A stretch of DNA of 64,000 nt from Nocardioides pantholopis. GTDB taxonomy: Bacteria > Actinomycetota > Actinomycetes > Propionibacteriales > Nocardioidaceae. The stretch covers positions 2,667,501-2,731,500 of the forward strand of contig NZ_CP033324.1 of assembly GCF_003710085.1 (NCBI RefSeq), in the 5' to 3' direction. The translations under genes and the position numbers were made by a program. Below are positions 55,583 to 64,000 of this stretch, piece by piece. Position 1 is the stretch's first letter, and each line of letters opens with the position of its first letter. The notes beneath the pieces were generated by a model. That model worked only from the letters and a program-made list of their open reading frames with translations, made no database searches and was not told where the DNA came from.

Positions 55583-57085
55583 GTGGCACTGACCTCCCTC
55601 TGGCAGGACCGGCACCCACGCTCGCCCCTCGAGGCGAGCACCCCTGCGAGCCTGTCCGGCGAGCACGACGTCGTCGTGGTCGGGGGCGGCCTGACCGGGC
55701 TGACCACCGCCGTGCTGCTGGCCCGCGCCGGGCGCTCGGTGCTGGTGGTCGAGGCCGGGCACGTCGGCGTCGGCACCACCGGGCGCAGCACCGCCAAGAT
55801 CAGCCTGCTCCAGGGGACCCAGTTCTCCCGGCTCTCCCGCCGGCATCCGGACCAGGTCCTGCGCCGCTACGCCGAGGCGAACCTCGAGGCCCAGGCCTGG
55901 CTGGTCCGGTTCTGCGCCGACCAGCAGGTCGGCATCCAGGACCGGCCCGCCTACACCTACGCCACCACGGCGCTGGGCGAGCGGATGATCCGCGCGGAGC
56001 TCAAGGCGGTGCGGACCGCGGGCCTCGAGGCTGAGTGGCTCGACGAGGTGCCGCTGCCCTACCCCACCCGCGGTGCGGTGCGGCTGGCCGACCAGAAGCA
56101 GGTCGATCCGTGCGAGCTGCTCGAGGCGCTCTCCCGGGAGGCAGTGGCGCACGGCGTACGCCTCGTCGAGGGGGTGCGGGTCCGCCGGGTGACCGGCAAG
56201 GACCCGGTGCAGGTCGTCTCCGAGCACGGCACCGCGACGGCTCGCACGGTCGTGGTCGCCACCAACATGCCGGTGCTGGACCGCGGCGGGTTCTTCGCCC
56301 GGATGTCGCCGTCGCGCTCCTACGGCCTGGCGTTCCGGACCGCCGAGCCGCACGTGGACGGGATGTACCTCTCCGCCGACTCCCCGTCGCGGTCCCTGCG
56401 CGACGCCCCCGGCACCGACGGCGCCTCACTGCTGCTCGTCGGCGGCAACGGGCACAAGGTCGGCGCCCCGGTCTCGGAGCAGCAGCGGATCGAGGGGCTG
56501 CGGGAGTGGACCGCGCACTGGTTCCCCGACGCGGAGGAGACCCACGCCTGGTCCGCACAGGACTACGTCCCCCACCACGGTCTGCCGTTCGCCGGCCCGG
56601 TGCTGCCCGGAGCCGACGAGGTGCTGGTCGCCGGCGGCTACTCCAAGTGGGGCATGACCAACGGCGTGGCGGCCGCCCTCGCGGTCGCCGGCCAGGTCCT
56701 CGGGGAGCAGCGGCCGTGGGCCGACATCCTGCGCCCGTGGCAGCGCGCCGAGCTGCGCGGCGCGCTCGACACCGCCAAGCTCAACGGCGAGGTCGCCCTG
56801 GAGATGGCCGGCGGCTGGCTGCGCCCGGCCCTGCACCCGGGTGCCGGCACGCCCCCGACCGAGGGCCAGGGCACCGTCCGCCTGGACCACGCCGGCCCGC
56901 CCACGGCGGTGTCGACGGTCGACGGCACCGAGCGACGGGTCTCCGCGGTCTGCAGCCACCTCGGTGGCGTGGTGCGCTGGAACGACGCCGAGCGCAGTTG
57001 GGACTGCCCGCTGCACGGCTCGCGGTTCGGCCCGGACGGCGAGGTCCTGGAGGGGCCGGCCACCTGCGGCCTGGGCCGGCGCTGA
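55583..57085 (+). CDS. FAD-dependent oxidoreductase with C-terminal Rieske domain
   Basis: A 500-residue protein with a DAO-type FAD domain (DVVVVGGGLTGLTTAVLLARAG; later AGGYSKWGMTNGVAAAL) and a Rieske [2Fe-2S] domain at ~410-500 (CSHLGGVVRWNDAERSWDCPLHGSRF with two Cys and two His ligands). This architecture is common in actinobacteria near catalases, with unknown substrate. It starts at a GTG 28 bp after the BrkB stop and is followed by a terminator hairpin. Confidence 0.9.
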   Translation: MALTSLWQDRHPRSPLEASTPASLSGEHDVVVVGGGLTGLTTAVLLARAGRSVLVVEAGHVGVGTTGRSTAKISLLQGTQFSRLSRRHPDQVLRRYAEANLEAQAWLVRFCADQQVGIQDRPAYTYATTALGERMIRAELKAVRTAGLEAEWLDEVPLPYPTRGAVRLADQKQVDPCELLEALSREAVAHGVRLVEGVRVRRVTGKDPVQVVSEHGTATARTVVVATNMPVLDRGGFFARMSPSRSYGLAFRTAEPHVDGMYLSADSPSRSLRDAPGTDGASLLLVGGNGHKVGAPVSEQQRIEGLREWTAHWFPDAEETHAWSAQDYVPHHGLPFAGPVLPGADEVLVAGGYSKWGMTNGVAAALAVAGQVLGEQRPWADILRPWQRAELRGALDTAKLNGEVALEMAGGWLRPALHPGAGTPPTEGQGTVRLDHAGPPTAVSTVDGTERRVSAVCSHLGGVVRWNDAERSWDCPLHGSRFGPDGEVLEGPATCGLGRR

Positions 57086-57103
57086 GCCGGCCGGAAACCG
57101 CAA

Positions 57104-57140
57104 CGCCCCCGTCCGGAACTGCGTAAGTCCGACGGGGGCG
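57104..57140 (+). terminator. Terminator after the Rieske-FAD gene
   Basis: CGCCCCCGTC pairs perfectly with GACGGGGGCG across a 17-nt loop, beginning 19 bp after the stop codon. No U-run follows. Confidence 0.75.
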
Positions 57141-57202
57141 AGCGGTGTTCCTGACATCTGATTTACCCCTTCGCCGCCGCGAAAACACCCCTCTCATTCG
57201 AT

Positions 57203-57220
57203 TTCACCCCCAGGGGTGAA
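57203..57220. terminator. Inverted repeat TTCACCCC-CA-GGGGTGAA
   Basis: An 8-bp perfect palindrome between the convergent Rieske-FAD and acetyltransferase genes, 29 bp past the acetyltransferase stop. It is most likely the leftward terminator; an operator is possible but has no promoter to serve. Confidence 0.5.
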
Positions 57221-57248
57221 GGTCGCCCGGGGTGAGGTCGAGGACGTC

Positions 57249-57821
57249 TCAGGCCTCGGCCACCGACCGGATCACCCGTGCCGGGTTGCCCACGGCGACC
57301 ACGTTCGCCGGCAGGTCCCGGGTCACGACCGAGCCGGCGCCGACCACTGTGTTCTCGCCGATGCGCACCCCGGGGCAGACGATCACCCCGCCGCCGAGCC
57401 AGACGTTGTCCCCGATCGTGATCGGGCGCGCGGCCTCCCACTTGGCGCGGCGGGCCTCCGGCTCGACCGGGTGGGTGGGGGTGAGCAGCTGCACGTTCGG
57501 CCCGATCTGGACGTCGTCGCCGATCGTGATGGCGGCGACGTCGAGGGCCAGCAGCCCGAAGTTCGCGAAGCAGCGCGCACCGATCCGGATGTTCGTCCCG
57601 TAGTCGACCTGCACCGGCGGTCGCAGGTCGGTGTCCTCCCCGACGGCGCCGAGCAGCTGTTCGAGGATCAGGCGGCGCAGCGGCTCCTGGCGACTGGTCG
57701 TCGCGTTGTACGTCGCAGCAAGGTCCTGGGCAGCGCGAGTGGCCTCGACCAGCTCCGGGTCGTCGGCGAGGTAGAGGTCGCCGGCGAGCATCCGCTCCCG
57801 CATCGTGCGTGTGTCGTCCAT
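57249..57821 (-). CDS. Sugar O-acetyltransferase (maltose/galactoside acetyltransferase-like)
   Basis: A 190-residue left-handed beta-helix hexapeptide enzyme of the Maa/LacA/NodL family. The N-terminal helix segment (MRERMLAGDLYLADDPELVEATRAA) is typical, the hexapeptide repeats run from about 75 to 180, and the catalytic His is in PTHPVEPEARR. It transfers acetyl from acetyl-CoA to a sugar hydroxyl; the natural substrate is uncertain. Confidence 0.92.
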   Translation of the reverse strand: MDDTRTMRERMLAGDLYLADDPELVEATRAAQDLAATYNATTSRQEPLRRLILEQLLGAVGEDTDLRPPVQVDYGTNIRIGARCFANFGLLALDVAAITIGDDVQIGPNVQLLTPTHPVEPEARRAKWEAARPITIGDNVWLGGGVIVCPGVRIGENTVVGAGSVVTRDLPANVVAVGNPARVIRSVAEA

Positions 57822-57864
57822 CCCGCCATCCTGGCGGCCATCGCGACGGGGGGCGAGCTCGAGC

Positions 57865-58629
57865 TCAGGAGACCTCGCGGGCCAGCTCGGCCCAGACCAC
57901 CTTGCCGCGCGCCGACTCCTCGATGCCCCACGAGGCCGACATGGCGGCGATCAGCACCAGTCCCCGGCCGCCCTCCCGGGTGTCGCTCTGGGGCTGCGGC
58001 TCCGGCGTACCGGGGCCGCTGTCGGCCACCTCGAGGCGCAGGGTGCCGGGGTTCAGGCTGACGCGCACCCGGAAGGAGGACTCCGCGTGGTTGAGCGCGT
58101 TGGTCGCCAGCTCGCTGACGACCAGGCAGGCCTCGTCCAGCAGGTGGCCGAGCTCCCAGTCGTCGAGGGTGCTGCGCACCAGCGACCGCGCCTGGCGCAC
58201 GCTGCCGAGGTCCTGCGGGAGGTCCACCTCGACGGACTGCTGCTCGGGGCGGCCGGCTGACTCGAGCAGGTCCACGAGGTAGTCGAGGTCCTCGTTCTTG
58301 AGCACGTAGCCGGCGGTGTTCTCCTCGAACCAGAGCCGGTCGTCGGGGTCGGCGCCGGAGAAGACGACCACCTTCGCGGCGGGCGCGCTCGCCCGGACCC
58401 GGCCCAGCACGTCGCGGCCGGCCAGGTCGGGCAGGCCGAGGTCCAGCACGATGACGTCCGGCTGGAGCTCGGCGGCGAGCTCGGCCGCCTGGGCGCAGGT
58501 CCCGGCCTCGCCGGTCACCTCGAAGCCCCCGCGGAAGCGCAGCGCGGTGCGCACCAGGCGCCGGGCGTCGACGGCGTCGTCGACGAGCAGCACCCGGACC
58601 ACGCCCCCGGGTCGGCCGGCGGCGCTCAT
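57865..58629 (-). CDS. Response regulator with RsbW-like HATPase output
   Basis: A 254-residue protein joining a receiver (LLVDDAVD; Asp in VLDLGLPD; Lys in YVLKNED) to a HATPase of the anti-sigma-kinase type (CLVVSELATNALNHA; VADSGPG; GGRGLVLIA). There is no DNA-binding domain. The output resembles RsbW, so phosphorylation of the receiver may control an anti-sigma or antagonist-kinase activity. ATGA overlap with the upstream histidine kinase gene. It lies near a SigB/SigF-type sigma gene. Confidence 0.87.
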   Translation of the reverse strand: MSAAGRPGGVVRVLLVDDAVDARRLVRTALRFRGGFEVTGEAGTCAQAAELAAELQPDVIVLDLGLPDLAGRDVLGRVRASAPAAKVVVFSGADPDDRLWFEENTAGYVLKNEDLDYLVDLLESAGRPEQQSVEVDLPQDLGSVRQARSLVRSTLDDWELGHLLDEACLVVSELATNALNHAESSFRVRVSLNPGTLRLEVADSGPGTPEPQPQSDTREGGRGLVLIAAMSASWGIEESARGKVVWAELAREVS

Positions 58630-60542
58630 GGTGTCTCCTCGGCGCGCGGCAGGGTCAGGACGAAGGCGCCGTCCGCGGGGCGGTACGCCGCGTCGCCACC
58701 CTGGGCCCGGGCCAGCTCCCGGACGATGTGCAGGCCCAGCCCGGTGCCGCCGCCGTGACCGCTCGTCGCGAACCGGTCGAAGAGCCGCTGGCGCATCGTC
58801 TCCGGCACTCCGTCGCCGGCGTCGCGGACCTCGATGTCGACGGTGGCGGGGTGCGACACGACCCGGACCCGGACCGGCGGGCGGCCGTGTCGCAGCGCGT
58901 TGCCCAAGAGATTCTCCATGGCCTGCGTCAGTCTTCCGGGATCGGCGTGGACGATGGCGCCCTCGTCCCCCTCGAGGTGCACCACCGACTGAGGATGCGC
59001 CTTGCGGTGCACGCTGGCAAGTTCCTCGAGGTGTCGCCACACCGGGACGGCGCCGGACCGGATCTCCAGGGCGCTGGCCTGGAGCCGGGAGGCCGTCAGC
59101 AGGTCGGCGAGGAGCCGGTTGAGCTGGTTGGCGCTGGACGCCATCGCCTGCAGGAACTCATCGCGCTCCCCGGCCTCGAGGTCCGCCCAGTGCCGGCGCA
59201 GCGTCTCCGCCGACATCGCCATGGTGCCCACGGGCCCGCGCAGCTCGTGGGCGGTCACCGCGACGAACTGGGCCTGCTCGTCGGCCACCTGCTGGAGCCG
59301 CTCGTTGGCTGCGGCCAGGGCCTCGGCCGCCGCCTCCTGCTCCTGCAGCAGCCGGCGGCGCTCGGTCACGTCGCGGGTGACCTTGGCGAACCCGAGGTGG
59401 CTCCCGTCCGGACGCCGCACGGCGGTGATCGTCACCTGGGCCCAGAACCGGCTGCCGTCCTTGCGGAGCCGCCAGCCCTCCTCCTCGTAGCGCCCGTGCG
59501 CCAGCGCGAGCTGCAGCTCGTGCTCGGGATGGCGACGCTCCCGGACCTCCGGCGGGTAGAACATCCGGAAGTGCTGCCCGACGGCCTCCTCGGCCGTGTA
59601 GCCCTTGTGCCGCTCAGCGCCCGCGTTCCAGCTCGCGATCCGCCCGTCGGGGTCGAGCATGAAGATCGCATAGTCCTGGACGGTCTCGACCATCAGCCGG
59701 AACCGCTGCTCGCTCTCGCGCAGCCCGGCCTCGGCCTCGCGCTGGCCGGTGACGTCCTGCACCTGGAGGAACAGGTACAGCGGCTCCCGCTCGGCGCTGA
59801 GCACCGGGGTGAGCGTCGACTGCAGCAGCACGCCGGGCCGACCCGGCACGGTGTGCTCGGCGCGGGCGTCGTCATGGCCGTCGACGACGATCGTGCGGAT
59901 CAGCCCCTCGACGTCCACCCCGGTCACGACCTCGGCGTACGCACTGCCGAGGAGCTCTGCCGCGGGCCGCTGCAGCAAGCCGGCGAGATGCCGGTTGCTG
60001 CGCACGATCCGCCCCGAGAGCGTGACCGTGGCCATGCCGATCGCGGCGTCCTCGAAGACCTCGCGGAACCGCTCCTGGTGCTCGGCGAGCACCGGGCCCT
60101 CCTCCGGGACGCCGTCGCTCGAGGTTCCGGGCGGGGGCACCAGGACGGTGGACGAGGGGTCCCGAAGGACCTCGAGCAGGTCGTCGACGAGCGTGTCCAG
60201 GGTCAGCGACTTCTGCAGGTACGCCGCGGCGCCTAGCGCGCGGGCCCGGTCGGCCAGCCCGTGCTCGTCGAACCCGCTGAACATCACGACCCGCGTCGTG
60301 GGCGAGGCCGCCCGGGCCTCCGGCAGCGCCTGCAGGCCGTCCACGCCGGGCATCGAGACGTCCATCAGCAGCAGGTCCGGCCGGTGCTCGGCGACCAGGT
60401 CGACGGCCTCGCGGCCGTCCTGCCCCTCACCGACGACCTCGAAGCGCCCGGACAGGCGCAGCCGGGAGCGGACGACCGAGCGCAGATCGGCGACGTCATC
60501 GACGACGACGACCGTCGGCAGCTTCGAGCTCGTCCCCGGCAT
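58626..60542 (-). CDS. Histidine kinase with N-terminal receiver, REC-PAS-PAS-HisKA-HATPase
   Basis: A 638-residue soluble kinase: a receiver (VVVVDDVADL; Asp in LLLMDVSMPG), two PAS domains (about 160-275 and 285-400; the second with DYAIFMLDPDGRIASWN), HisKA with TAHELRGP, and a HATPase (GGTGLGLHIVREL). A receiver at the start makes it an input from another kinase. TACGTT is 6 bp before the ATG, so the message is leaderless. Co-translated with the REC-HATPase protein and divergent from the sigma gene. Confidence 0.9.
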   Translation of the reverse strand: MPGTSSKLPTVVVVDDVADLRSVVRSRLRLSGRFEVVGEGQDGREAVDLVAEHRPDLLLMDVSMPGVDGLQALPEARAASPTTRVVMFSGFDEHGLADRARALGAAAYLQKSLTLDTLVDDLLEVLRDPSSTVLVPPPGTSSDGVPEEGPVLAEHQERFREVFEDAAIGMATVTLSGRIVRSNRHLAGLLQRPAAELLGSAYAEVVTGVDVEGLIRTIVVDGHDDARAEHTVPGRPGVLLQSTLTPVLSAEREPLYLFLQVQDVTGQREAEAGLRESEQRFRLMVETVQDYAIFMLDPDGRIASWNAGAERHKGYTAEEAVGQHFRMFYPPEVRERRHPEHELQLALAHGRYEEEGWRLRKDGSRFWAQVTITAVRRPDGSHLGFAKVTRDVTERRRLLQEQEAAAEALAAANERLQQVADEQAQFVAVTAHELRGPVGTMAMSAETLRRHWADLEAGERDEFLQAMASSANQLNRLLADLLTASRLQASALEIRSGAVPVWRHLEELASVHRKAHPQSVVHLEGDEGAIVHADPGRLTQAMENLLGNALRHGRPPVRVRVVSHPATVDIEVRDAGDGVPETMRQRLFDRFATSGHGGGTGLGLHIVRELARAQGGDAAYRPADGAFVLTLPRAEETP

Positions 60543-60624
60543 GGCGCGAACGTACAGCAGGAGCCCGGCCTGACGGGGGACGCCTCCCGAGCCCGGGATC
60601 ACACCGAAGTTGCGGATGCTTTGA

Positions 60625-60650
60625 GTTTCAACTCGGTTGGGCCCGGGCAT
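60625..60650 (+). promoter_or_regulatory. SigB/SigF-type promoter of the sigma gene
   Basis: GTTT (60625-60628) and GGGCAT (60645-60650) are 16 bp apart, matching the GTTT-n15-17-GGGTAT consensus of actinobacterial stress sigma factors. The start codon is 10 bp beyond the -10. The sigma factor is therefore probably autoregulated. Confidence 0.75.
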
Positions 60651-60660
60651 CAACCTCACC

Positions 60661-61473
60661 ATGACCACCGCAGCGATGCACCGCCAGGCGCCGGACCAGG
60701 TCCGTCGCGAACGCACTGCCTCCCTGCTCGCCGAGGCCGCCGAGGCGTCCCCGGAGCAGCGCGAGGAGCTCCTGAACGAGGTTGTGGTCCTGAACATCCA
60801 GGTTGCCCACGCCGTGGCCCGCCGCTTCCGCAACCGCGGGGTGGCCCTCGAGGACCTCGAGCAGGTCGCGTGCTGTGCCCTGGTGCGGGCCGCGCGCAAG
60901 TTCGACGTCGCGCAGGAGCGCGACTTCCTTTCCTACGCCGTGCCCACGATGAGCGGCGAGCTCAAGCGCTACTTCCGCGACCACGGCTGGACCGTGCGTC
61001 CGCCGCGCCGGATCCAGGAGATCCACTCGCGGGTCGTCGCGCTGCACCGTTCCGGCCTCGAGGACGGCCGGCCGGCGAAGCCCGAGGACATCGCCCAGGC
61101 GCTCGAGATCCCCGTGGCCGACGTCCGCGAGGCACTGGAGACCCAGGGCTGCTTCCAGCCGGCGTCCCTCGACTACACCCTCCACGAGGGTGGGGACATG
61201 ACCGTCGGCGACCTGCTCGCCAGCGACGACGAGAGCGAGCGCGAGGCGCTCGAAGCCCGGGTCATGCTGCAGCCCGTGGTCCGCCGCCTCTCCGAGCGGG
61301 ACCGCCGCATCCTCCACCTCCGGTTCGCCGAGGACTGCACCCAGGCGCAGATCGGCCAGGAGCTCGGCGTCACGCAGATGCAGGTCTCCCGTCTGCTCAG
61401 CCGGATCCTCGACGGGCTGCGCGAGGACCTCGCGGTCGACGAGTCCACCGACCGGACGCACGCCGCCGTCTGA
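60661..61473 (+). CDS. SigB/SigF/SigG-family alternative sigma factor
   Basis: A 270-residue group 3 sigma factor without region 1.1. Region 2 is VALEDLEQVACCALVRAARKFD and YAVPTMSGELKRYFRDHGW, region 3 is RIQEIHSRVVAL, and region 4 is LSERDRRILHLRFAEDCTQAQIGQELGVTQMQVSRLLSRIL. It directs general stress genes and is controlled by anti-sigma/antagonist partner switching. A STAS protein and a SpoIIE phosphatase are close by. The ATG at 60661 fits its SigF-type promoter. Confidence 0.94.
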   Translation: MTTAAMHRQAPDQVRRERTASLLAEAAEASPEQREELLNEVVVLNIQVAHAVARRFRNRGVALEDLEQVACCALVRAARKFDVAQERDFLSYAVPTMSGELKRYFRDHGWTVRPPRRIQEIHSRVVALHRSGLEDGRPAKPEDIAQALEIPVADVREALETQGCFQPASLDYTLHEGGDMTVGDLLASDDESEREALEARVMLQPVVRRLSERDRRILHLRFAEDCTQAQIGQELGVTQMQVSRLLSRILDGLREDLAVDESTDRTHAAV

Positions 61474-61537
61474 CCACCACCCGAACCATGCGCCGCCCCT
61501 CGTCCGTCAGGACGGGGGGCGGTTAGCGTTGGCGGCG

Positions 61538-62023
61538 ATGAAGCGTCTGCTCGTGGTCCACCACTCCCCCACTCCGTCCGTCGCTGCACTGACCGAGGCC
61601 GTGCTCGCGGGGACCCGCGACGAGGCGATCACGGACGTCGAGGTCGTGGTCCGGGGGGCCCTCGAGGCCCGGGCCGCCGACGTGCTCGAGGCCGACGGCT
61701 ACCTACTGGGGACCCCGGCGAACTTCGGCTACATGTCGGGTGCCCTGAAGCACTTCTTCGACACGATCTTCCTCGAGGCCGGCGGCGCGCTGGCCGACGA
61801 CGGCGCGGCGTCCGCAGCCGGCGGTGGCCGCAAGCCGTACGGGCTGTGGGTGCACGGACGCTACGACACCACCGGTGCCGTGCGCTCGGTGCAGAGCATC
61901 GTCCAGGCGCTCCCGTGGACGCAGGCGGCCGCCGTGCTGGAGGTGCTCGGCGACGTCGACGACGACGCCACGGCGGCCGGCTACCAGCTGGGCGGCACGC
62001 TGGCCGCGCTGCTCAGCTACTGA
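61538..62023 (+). CDS. Flavodoxin-family NAD(P)H oxidoreductase
   Basis: A 161-residue flavoprotein of the NADPH-dependent FMN reductase/flavodoxin type (LLVVHHSPTPSVAALTEAVLAG; YLLGTPANFGYMSGALKHFFDTIF; GLWVHGRYDTTGA). TAGCGT (61524-61529) is 8 bp before the ATG, so the leader is nearly absent. The substrate is unknown. Confidence 0.88.
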   Translation: MKRLLVVHHSPTPSVAALTEAVLAGTRDEAITDVEVVVRGALEARAADVLEADGYLLGTPANFGYMSGALKHFFDTIFLEAGGALADDGAASAAGGGRKPYGLWVHGRYDTTGAVRSVQSIVQALPWTQAAAVLEVLGDVDDDATAAGYQLGGTLAALLSY

Positions 62024-62078
62024 CGCCAGCCCGAGCTGGAGGCCCCCGACATCCGTCGCGAGCCGATCGGCGGACCGG

Positions 62079-62435
62079 TCAGGCGACGACGGACGGGCCG
62101 GGCGGGGTCTCGCTGCTCTCGGCGATGTCGGGGAGCTCGGTGGAGTACGGCAGGGCGCACACCAGCAGCACCCGCTGGGCGATGGTCCCGGTCCTGGCGA
62201 CCAGGGAGACCGTCACGCCGTTCTGGCCTGCGGAGCGGATCGCGGTGACGAGCACGCTCACCGCGACGCTCGGGAGGTAGTCGGCGTCGCTCAGCTCGAC
62301 GGCGAGCGAGCGCGTGTAGTCCTGGGTCTGCTCGCGCAGCGCGTTGCGCAGCGCGATCACGGCGTACTCGTCGACGGAACCACTGACCTTCAGCACACCG
62401 GGGCTCGCAGTTACCGCGAACGGCCTCTCATCCAT
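62079..62435 (-). CDS. STAS-domain anti-sigma factor antagonist
   Basis: A 118-residue STAS protein (FAVTASPGVLKVSGSVDEYAV; SLAVELSDADYLPSVAVSVLVTAIR) with the Ser that is phosphorylated in RsbV-type antagonists in the PSVAV segment. TAGGGT (62447 to 62442) is 6 bp before the ATG, so it is leaderless. With the sigma factor and the phosphatase to its right it forms a partner-switch set. Confidence 0.88.
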   Translation of the reverse strand: MDERPFAVTASPGVLKVSGSVDEYAVIALRNALREQTQDYTRSLAVELSDADYLPSVAVSVLVTAIRSAGQNGVTVSLVARTGTIAQRVLLVCALPYSTELPDIAESSETPPGPSVVA

Positions 62436-62557
62436 ACCCCGACCCTAGGGGTATCAGGGCTGGAAGTCATCCGCGGACCCCACCCCTGCGGGTGAGATTG
62501 GCATCGCCGGAAGAGGGATGTCGCTCTAAATGGGGGGTGCGCGGCCATAAGTCGCGC

Positions 62558-64000
62558 CTAAGAACCCCCCGGCGTCTCATCATCCGGAACCTGGGTCAGG
62601 TACGGCAGTTGCACGAGCTCGAGCACGTGCTGGGCCACCGACCCCGCCGGCGCCACCAGCACCAGTGGCGACCGGGGAAGCCCCGCGCCCGCCTCGTAGA
62701 GCACCTGGACGCCGGCACTCGCCAGCACGAGGACATCGGACAGGTCAAGGTGGACCGTCTTGGTGCCCCCGCGGCTCACCTGGCCCAGCCGGTGCCGCAG
62801 CTCGTCGGCGGTCCGGCCGTCGAGTGCTCCGCTGACGGCGACGACCGGACCGTCGCCGGAGACGACGAGCGAGTCGGATCCGGCACGGAGGCTGGGACGG
62901 CGCGGGCCCGAGGAGGTCAGCAGGCTGACCGCGACCCGTGGCCAGTGCCGCACGCACACGGTGGTGCCTTCCGCACGGTCGGAGATCTCGAGCTCGTCGG
63001 CGAAGCCCTGAGCCATCGCCAGGCCGCGGCCCCGGCCACCGGCCGCCGGCGCCGGGCGCCACCGGCCACGGTCGGTGACCGTGAGCTCGACCGCGCCGTC
63101 AGGACGCAGCCGGCCACTGACCGTCACCGTCGCGGTGTCGCGGTCCGCGTCGGGCGGGTAGGCGTGCTCGACCACGTTGCTGACCAGCTCGCCCACGGCG
63201 TGCTGGAGCGCAAGCTCGTCAAGCTCGTCGATGTGGTGCGAGGCGAGCCAGTCGGCGACGTTGTGGCGCACCGCGCGCAGGGCGTCGGGGAAGGCCGGCA
63301 TCGTCATGGCGAGATCGGGGATGGGCTCGACCACCTGGGCCGCCACGAGGCTGACGTCGTCCTCGACCCCGCCGACCAGGGACAGCTGCTCGACCGTCTC
63401 CCGGGCGATGAGCTCCACCAGCGTCTCGCCGCACCGGTCCTCGGGCGCAGCGCGGACGAGGCGGGCGACGGTCTGGGCGAGGTCCAGAGTGTTCTGGCCG
63501 GTCGAGCGGCCCGGCCGCTGCACCAGGCCGTCGCTGTAGAGCACCAGGGTGTCCCCCGGGGAGAGCGGGACCTCGGCCATCGGGAACGGCTGCCCCGACC
63601 CCAGCGGGGCGCCCCCGGTCAGGGGCAGGTACCGCGCCTCGCCGTCCTCGCCGACCAGCAGCGGCGGCGGGTGCCCCGCCGTGCAGTAGCGCATCGCGCG
63701 GCGGTCCGCGTCCACGATCGCGACGCACACCGTCGCGGCGCGGGCGGCGGCCACGCGCCGGGCCCGCCGCTCGAGCAGGTCCAGGGCGCCGAGGACATCG
63801 CCGTCCACGCGGACCCGCTCCTCGAACAGGGTGCGCAGCTCACCCATCACCACCGAGGCGCGCACGCCATGGCCCACCGCGTCGCCGACCACCAGCACCG
63901 TGCGGCCGTCGGCGAGCGCCATCGCGTCGAACCAGTCCCCGCCGGCGGTGGGGCCGTCCTCGGCCAGGAGGTAGCGCGCCGCCAGCTGGAGGCGCGGCAC
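62558..64000 (-). CDS. SpoIIE phosphatase-HATPase-STAS protein, cut by the window edge
   Basis: At least 480 residues, with its N-terminus outside the window. In order: PP2C/SpoIIE phosphatase (GGDWFDAMALADGRTVLVVGDAVGHGV; LVLYSDGLVQRPG), a HATPase of the anti-sigma type (HAVGELVSNVVEHAYP; GGRGRGLAMAQG) and a C-terminal STAS domain (DLSDVLVLASAGVQVLYEAG). One chain thus holds the phosphatase, kinase and antagonist functions of a partner switch. It should act on the neighbouring STAS protein and sigma factor. A sensor domain probably precedes the visible part. Confidence 0.92.
   Translation of the reverse strand: MPRLQLAARYLLAEDGPTAGGDWFDAMALADGRTVLVVGDAVGHGVRASVVMGELRTLFEERVRVDGDVLGALDLLERRARRVAAARAATVCVAIVDADRRAMRYCTAGHPPPLLVGEDGEARYLPLTGGAPLGSGQPFPMAEVPLSPGDTLVLYSDGLVQRPGRSTGQNTLDLAQTVARLVRAAPEDRCGETLVELIARETVEQLSLVGGVEDDVSLVAAQVVEPIPDLAMTMPAFPDALRAVRHNVADWLASHHIDELDELALQHAVGELVSNVVEHAYPPDADRDTATVTVSGRLRPDGAVELTVTDRGRWRPAPAAGGRGRGLAMAQGFADELEISDRAEGTTVCVRHWPRVAVSLLTSSGPRRPSLRAGSDSLVVSGDGPVVAVSGALDGRTADELRHRLGQVSRGGTKTVHLDLSDVLVLASAGVQVLYEAGAGLPRSPLVLVAPAGSVAQHVLELVQLPYLTQVPDDETPGGS

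Overview
The window is 64 kb of very GC-rich chromosome. Strong third-position GC, many ATGA/GTGA start-stop overlaps, GTG starts, and -10 boxes of the TAnnnT type without a clear -35 all fit a high-GC actinobacterium. A DUF222-HNH gene with a mycobacterial-type SOS box, F420-type LLM oxidoreductase, Zur-type zinc operon and eukaryote-like Ser/Thr kinase agree. I infer a Nocardioides-like member of the Propionibacteriales; this is inference, not a match.

Layout. 1-6.9 kb: tyrS, a Ser/Thr kinase, a large hybrid histidine kinase, a metallo-beta-lactamase-fold protein, a small secreted or membrane protein and a tRNA with anticodon CAT. 7.0-28.8 kb: a biosynthetic locus that I read as a class V-type lanthipeptide cluster. 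It has five precursor genes (the first only 57 codons), an APH-fold kinase, a HopA1-type lyase, two degenerate APH-like proteins, a methyltransferase, an HFCD flavoprotein Cys decarboxylase and an F420-type LLM reductase. It also has a split M16 peptidase pair, a heterodimeric ABC exporter, a NatAB-type ABC pair with an XRE regulator, one histidine kinase with two NarL-type regulators, a GPP34 protein and small membrane proteins. No LanB, LanC, LanM, YcaO or TfuA is present.

28.8-47.7 kb is mostly housekeeping: tRNA-Asn, dnaG, a hydroxyacid dehydrogenase, dgt, an SOS-controlled DUF222-HNH endonuclease flanked by REP-like repeats, a Dus enzyme, glycyl-tRNA synthetase, the znuACB-zur operon behind two Zur boxes, uppS, recO, and leuA with a Leu-rich leader peptide. 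47.8-57.2 kb: an FAD oxidoreductase operon, a CDGSH / iron redox pair, a large-subunit catalase, a YihY protein and a Rieske-FAD oxidoreductase. 57.2-64 kb: a stress-signalling block made of a REC-HATPase protein, a REC-PAS-PAS histidine kinase, a SigB/SigF-type sigma factor behind its own type of promoter, a STAS antagonist and a SpoIIE-HATPase-STAS phosphatase cut by the window edge.

How the lanthipeptide genes fit together. Seven dyads of one pattern (ATCsGTCs-n-GCGrCCGAT-like, 18 bp) lie exactly 21-22 bp upstream of a TAGCGT-like -10 box. They stand before the precursor genes, the exporter, a 66-residue membrane protein, and the two APH-like genes that begin the kinase-lyase run. This placement (centre near -43) is that of an activator touching RNA polymerase, most simply one of the two NarL-type regulators. 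The decarboxylase and LLM reductase are instead in a divergent operon headed by natAB, next to an XRE gene with its own CAACAG-n-CTGTTG operator. Five core peptides share an SSxxC ring motif and an invariant T-x3-G-C end, as expected for one N-terminal lanthionine and a C-terminal AviMeCys ring.
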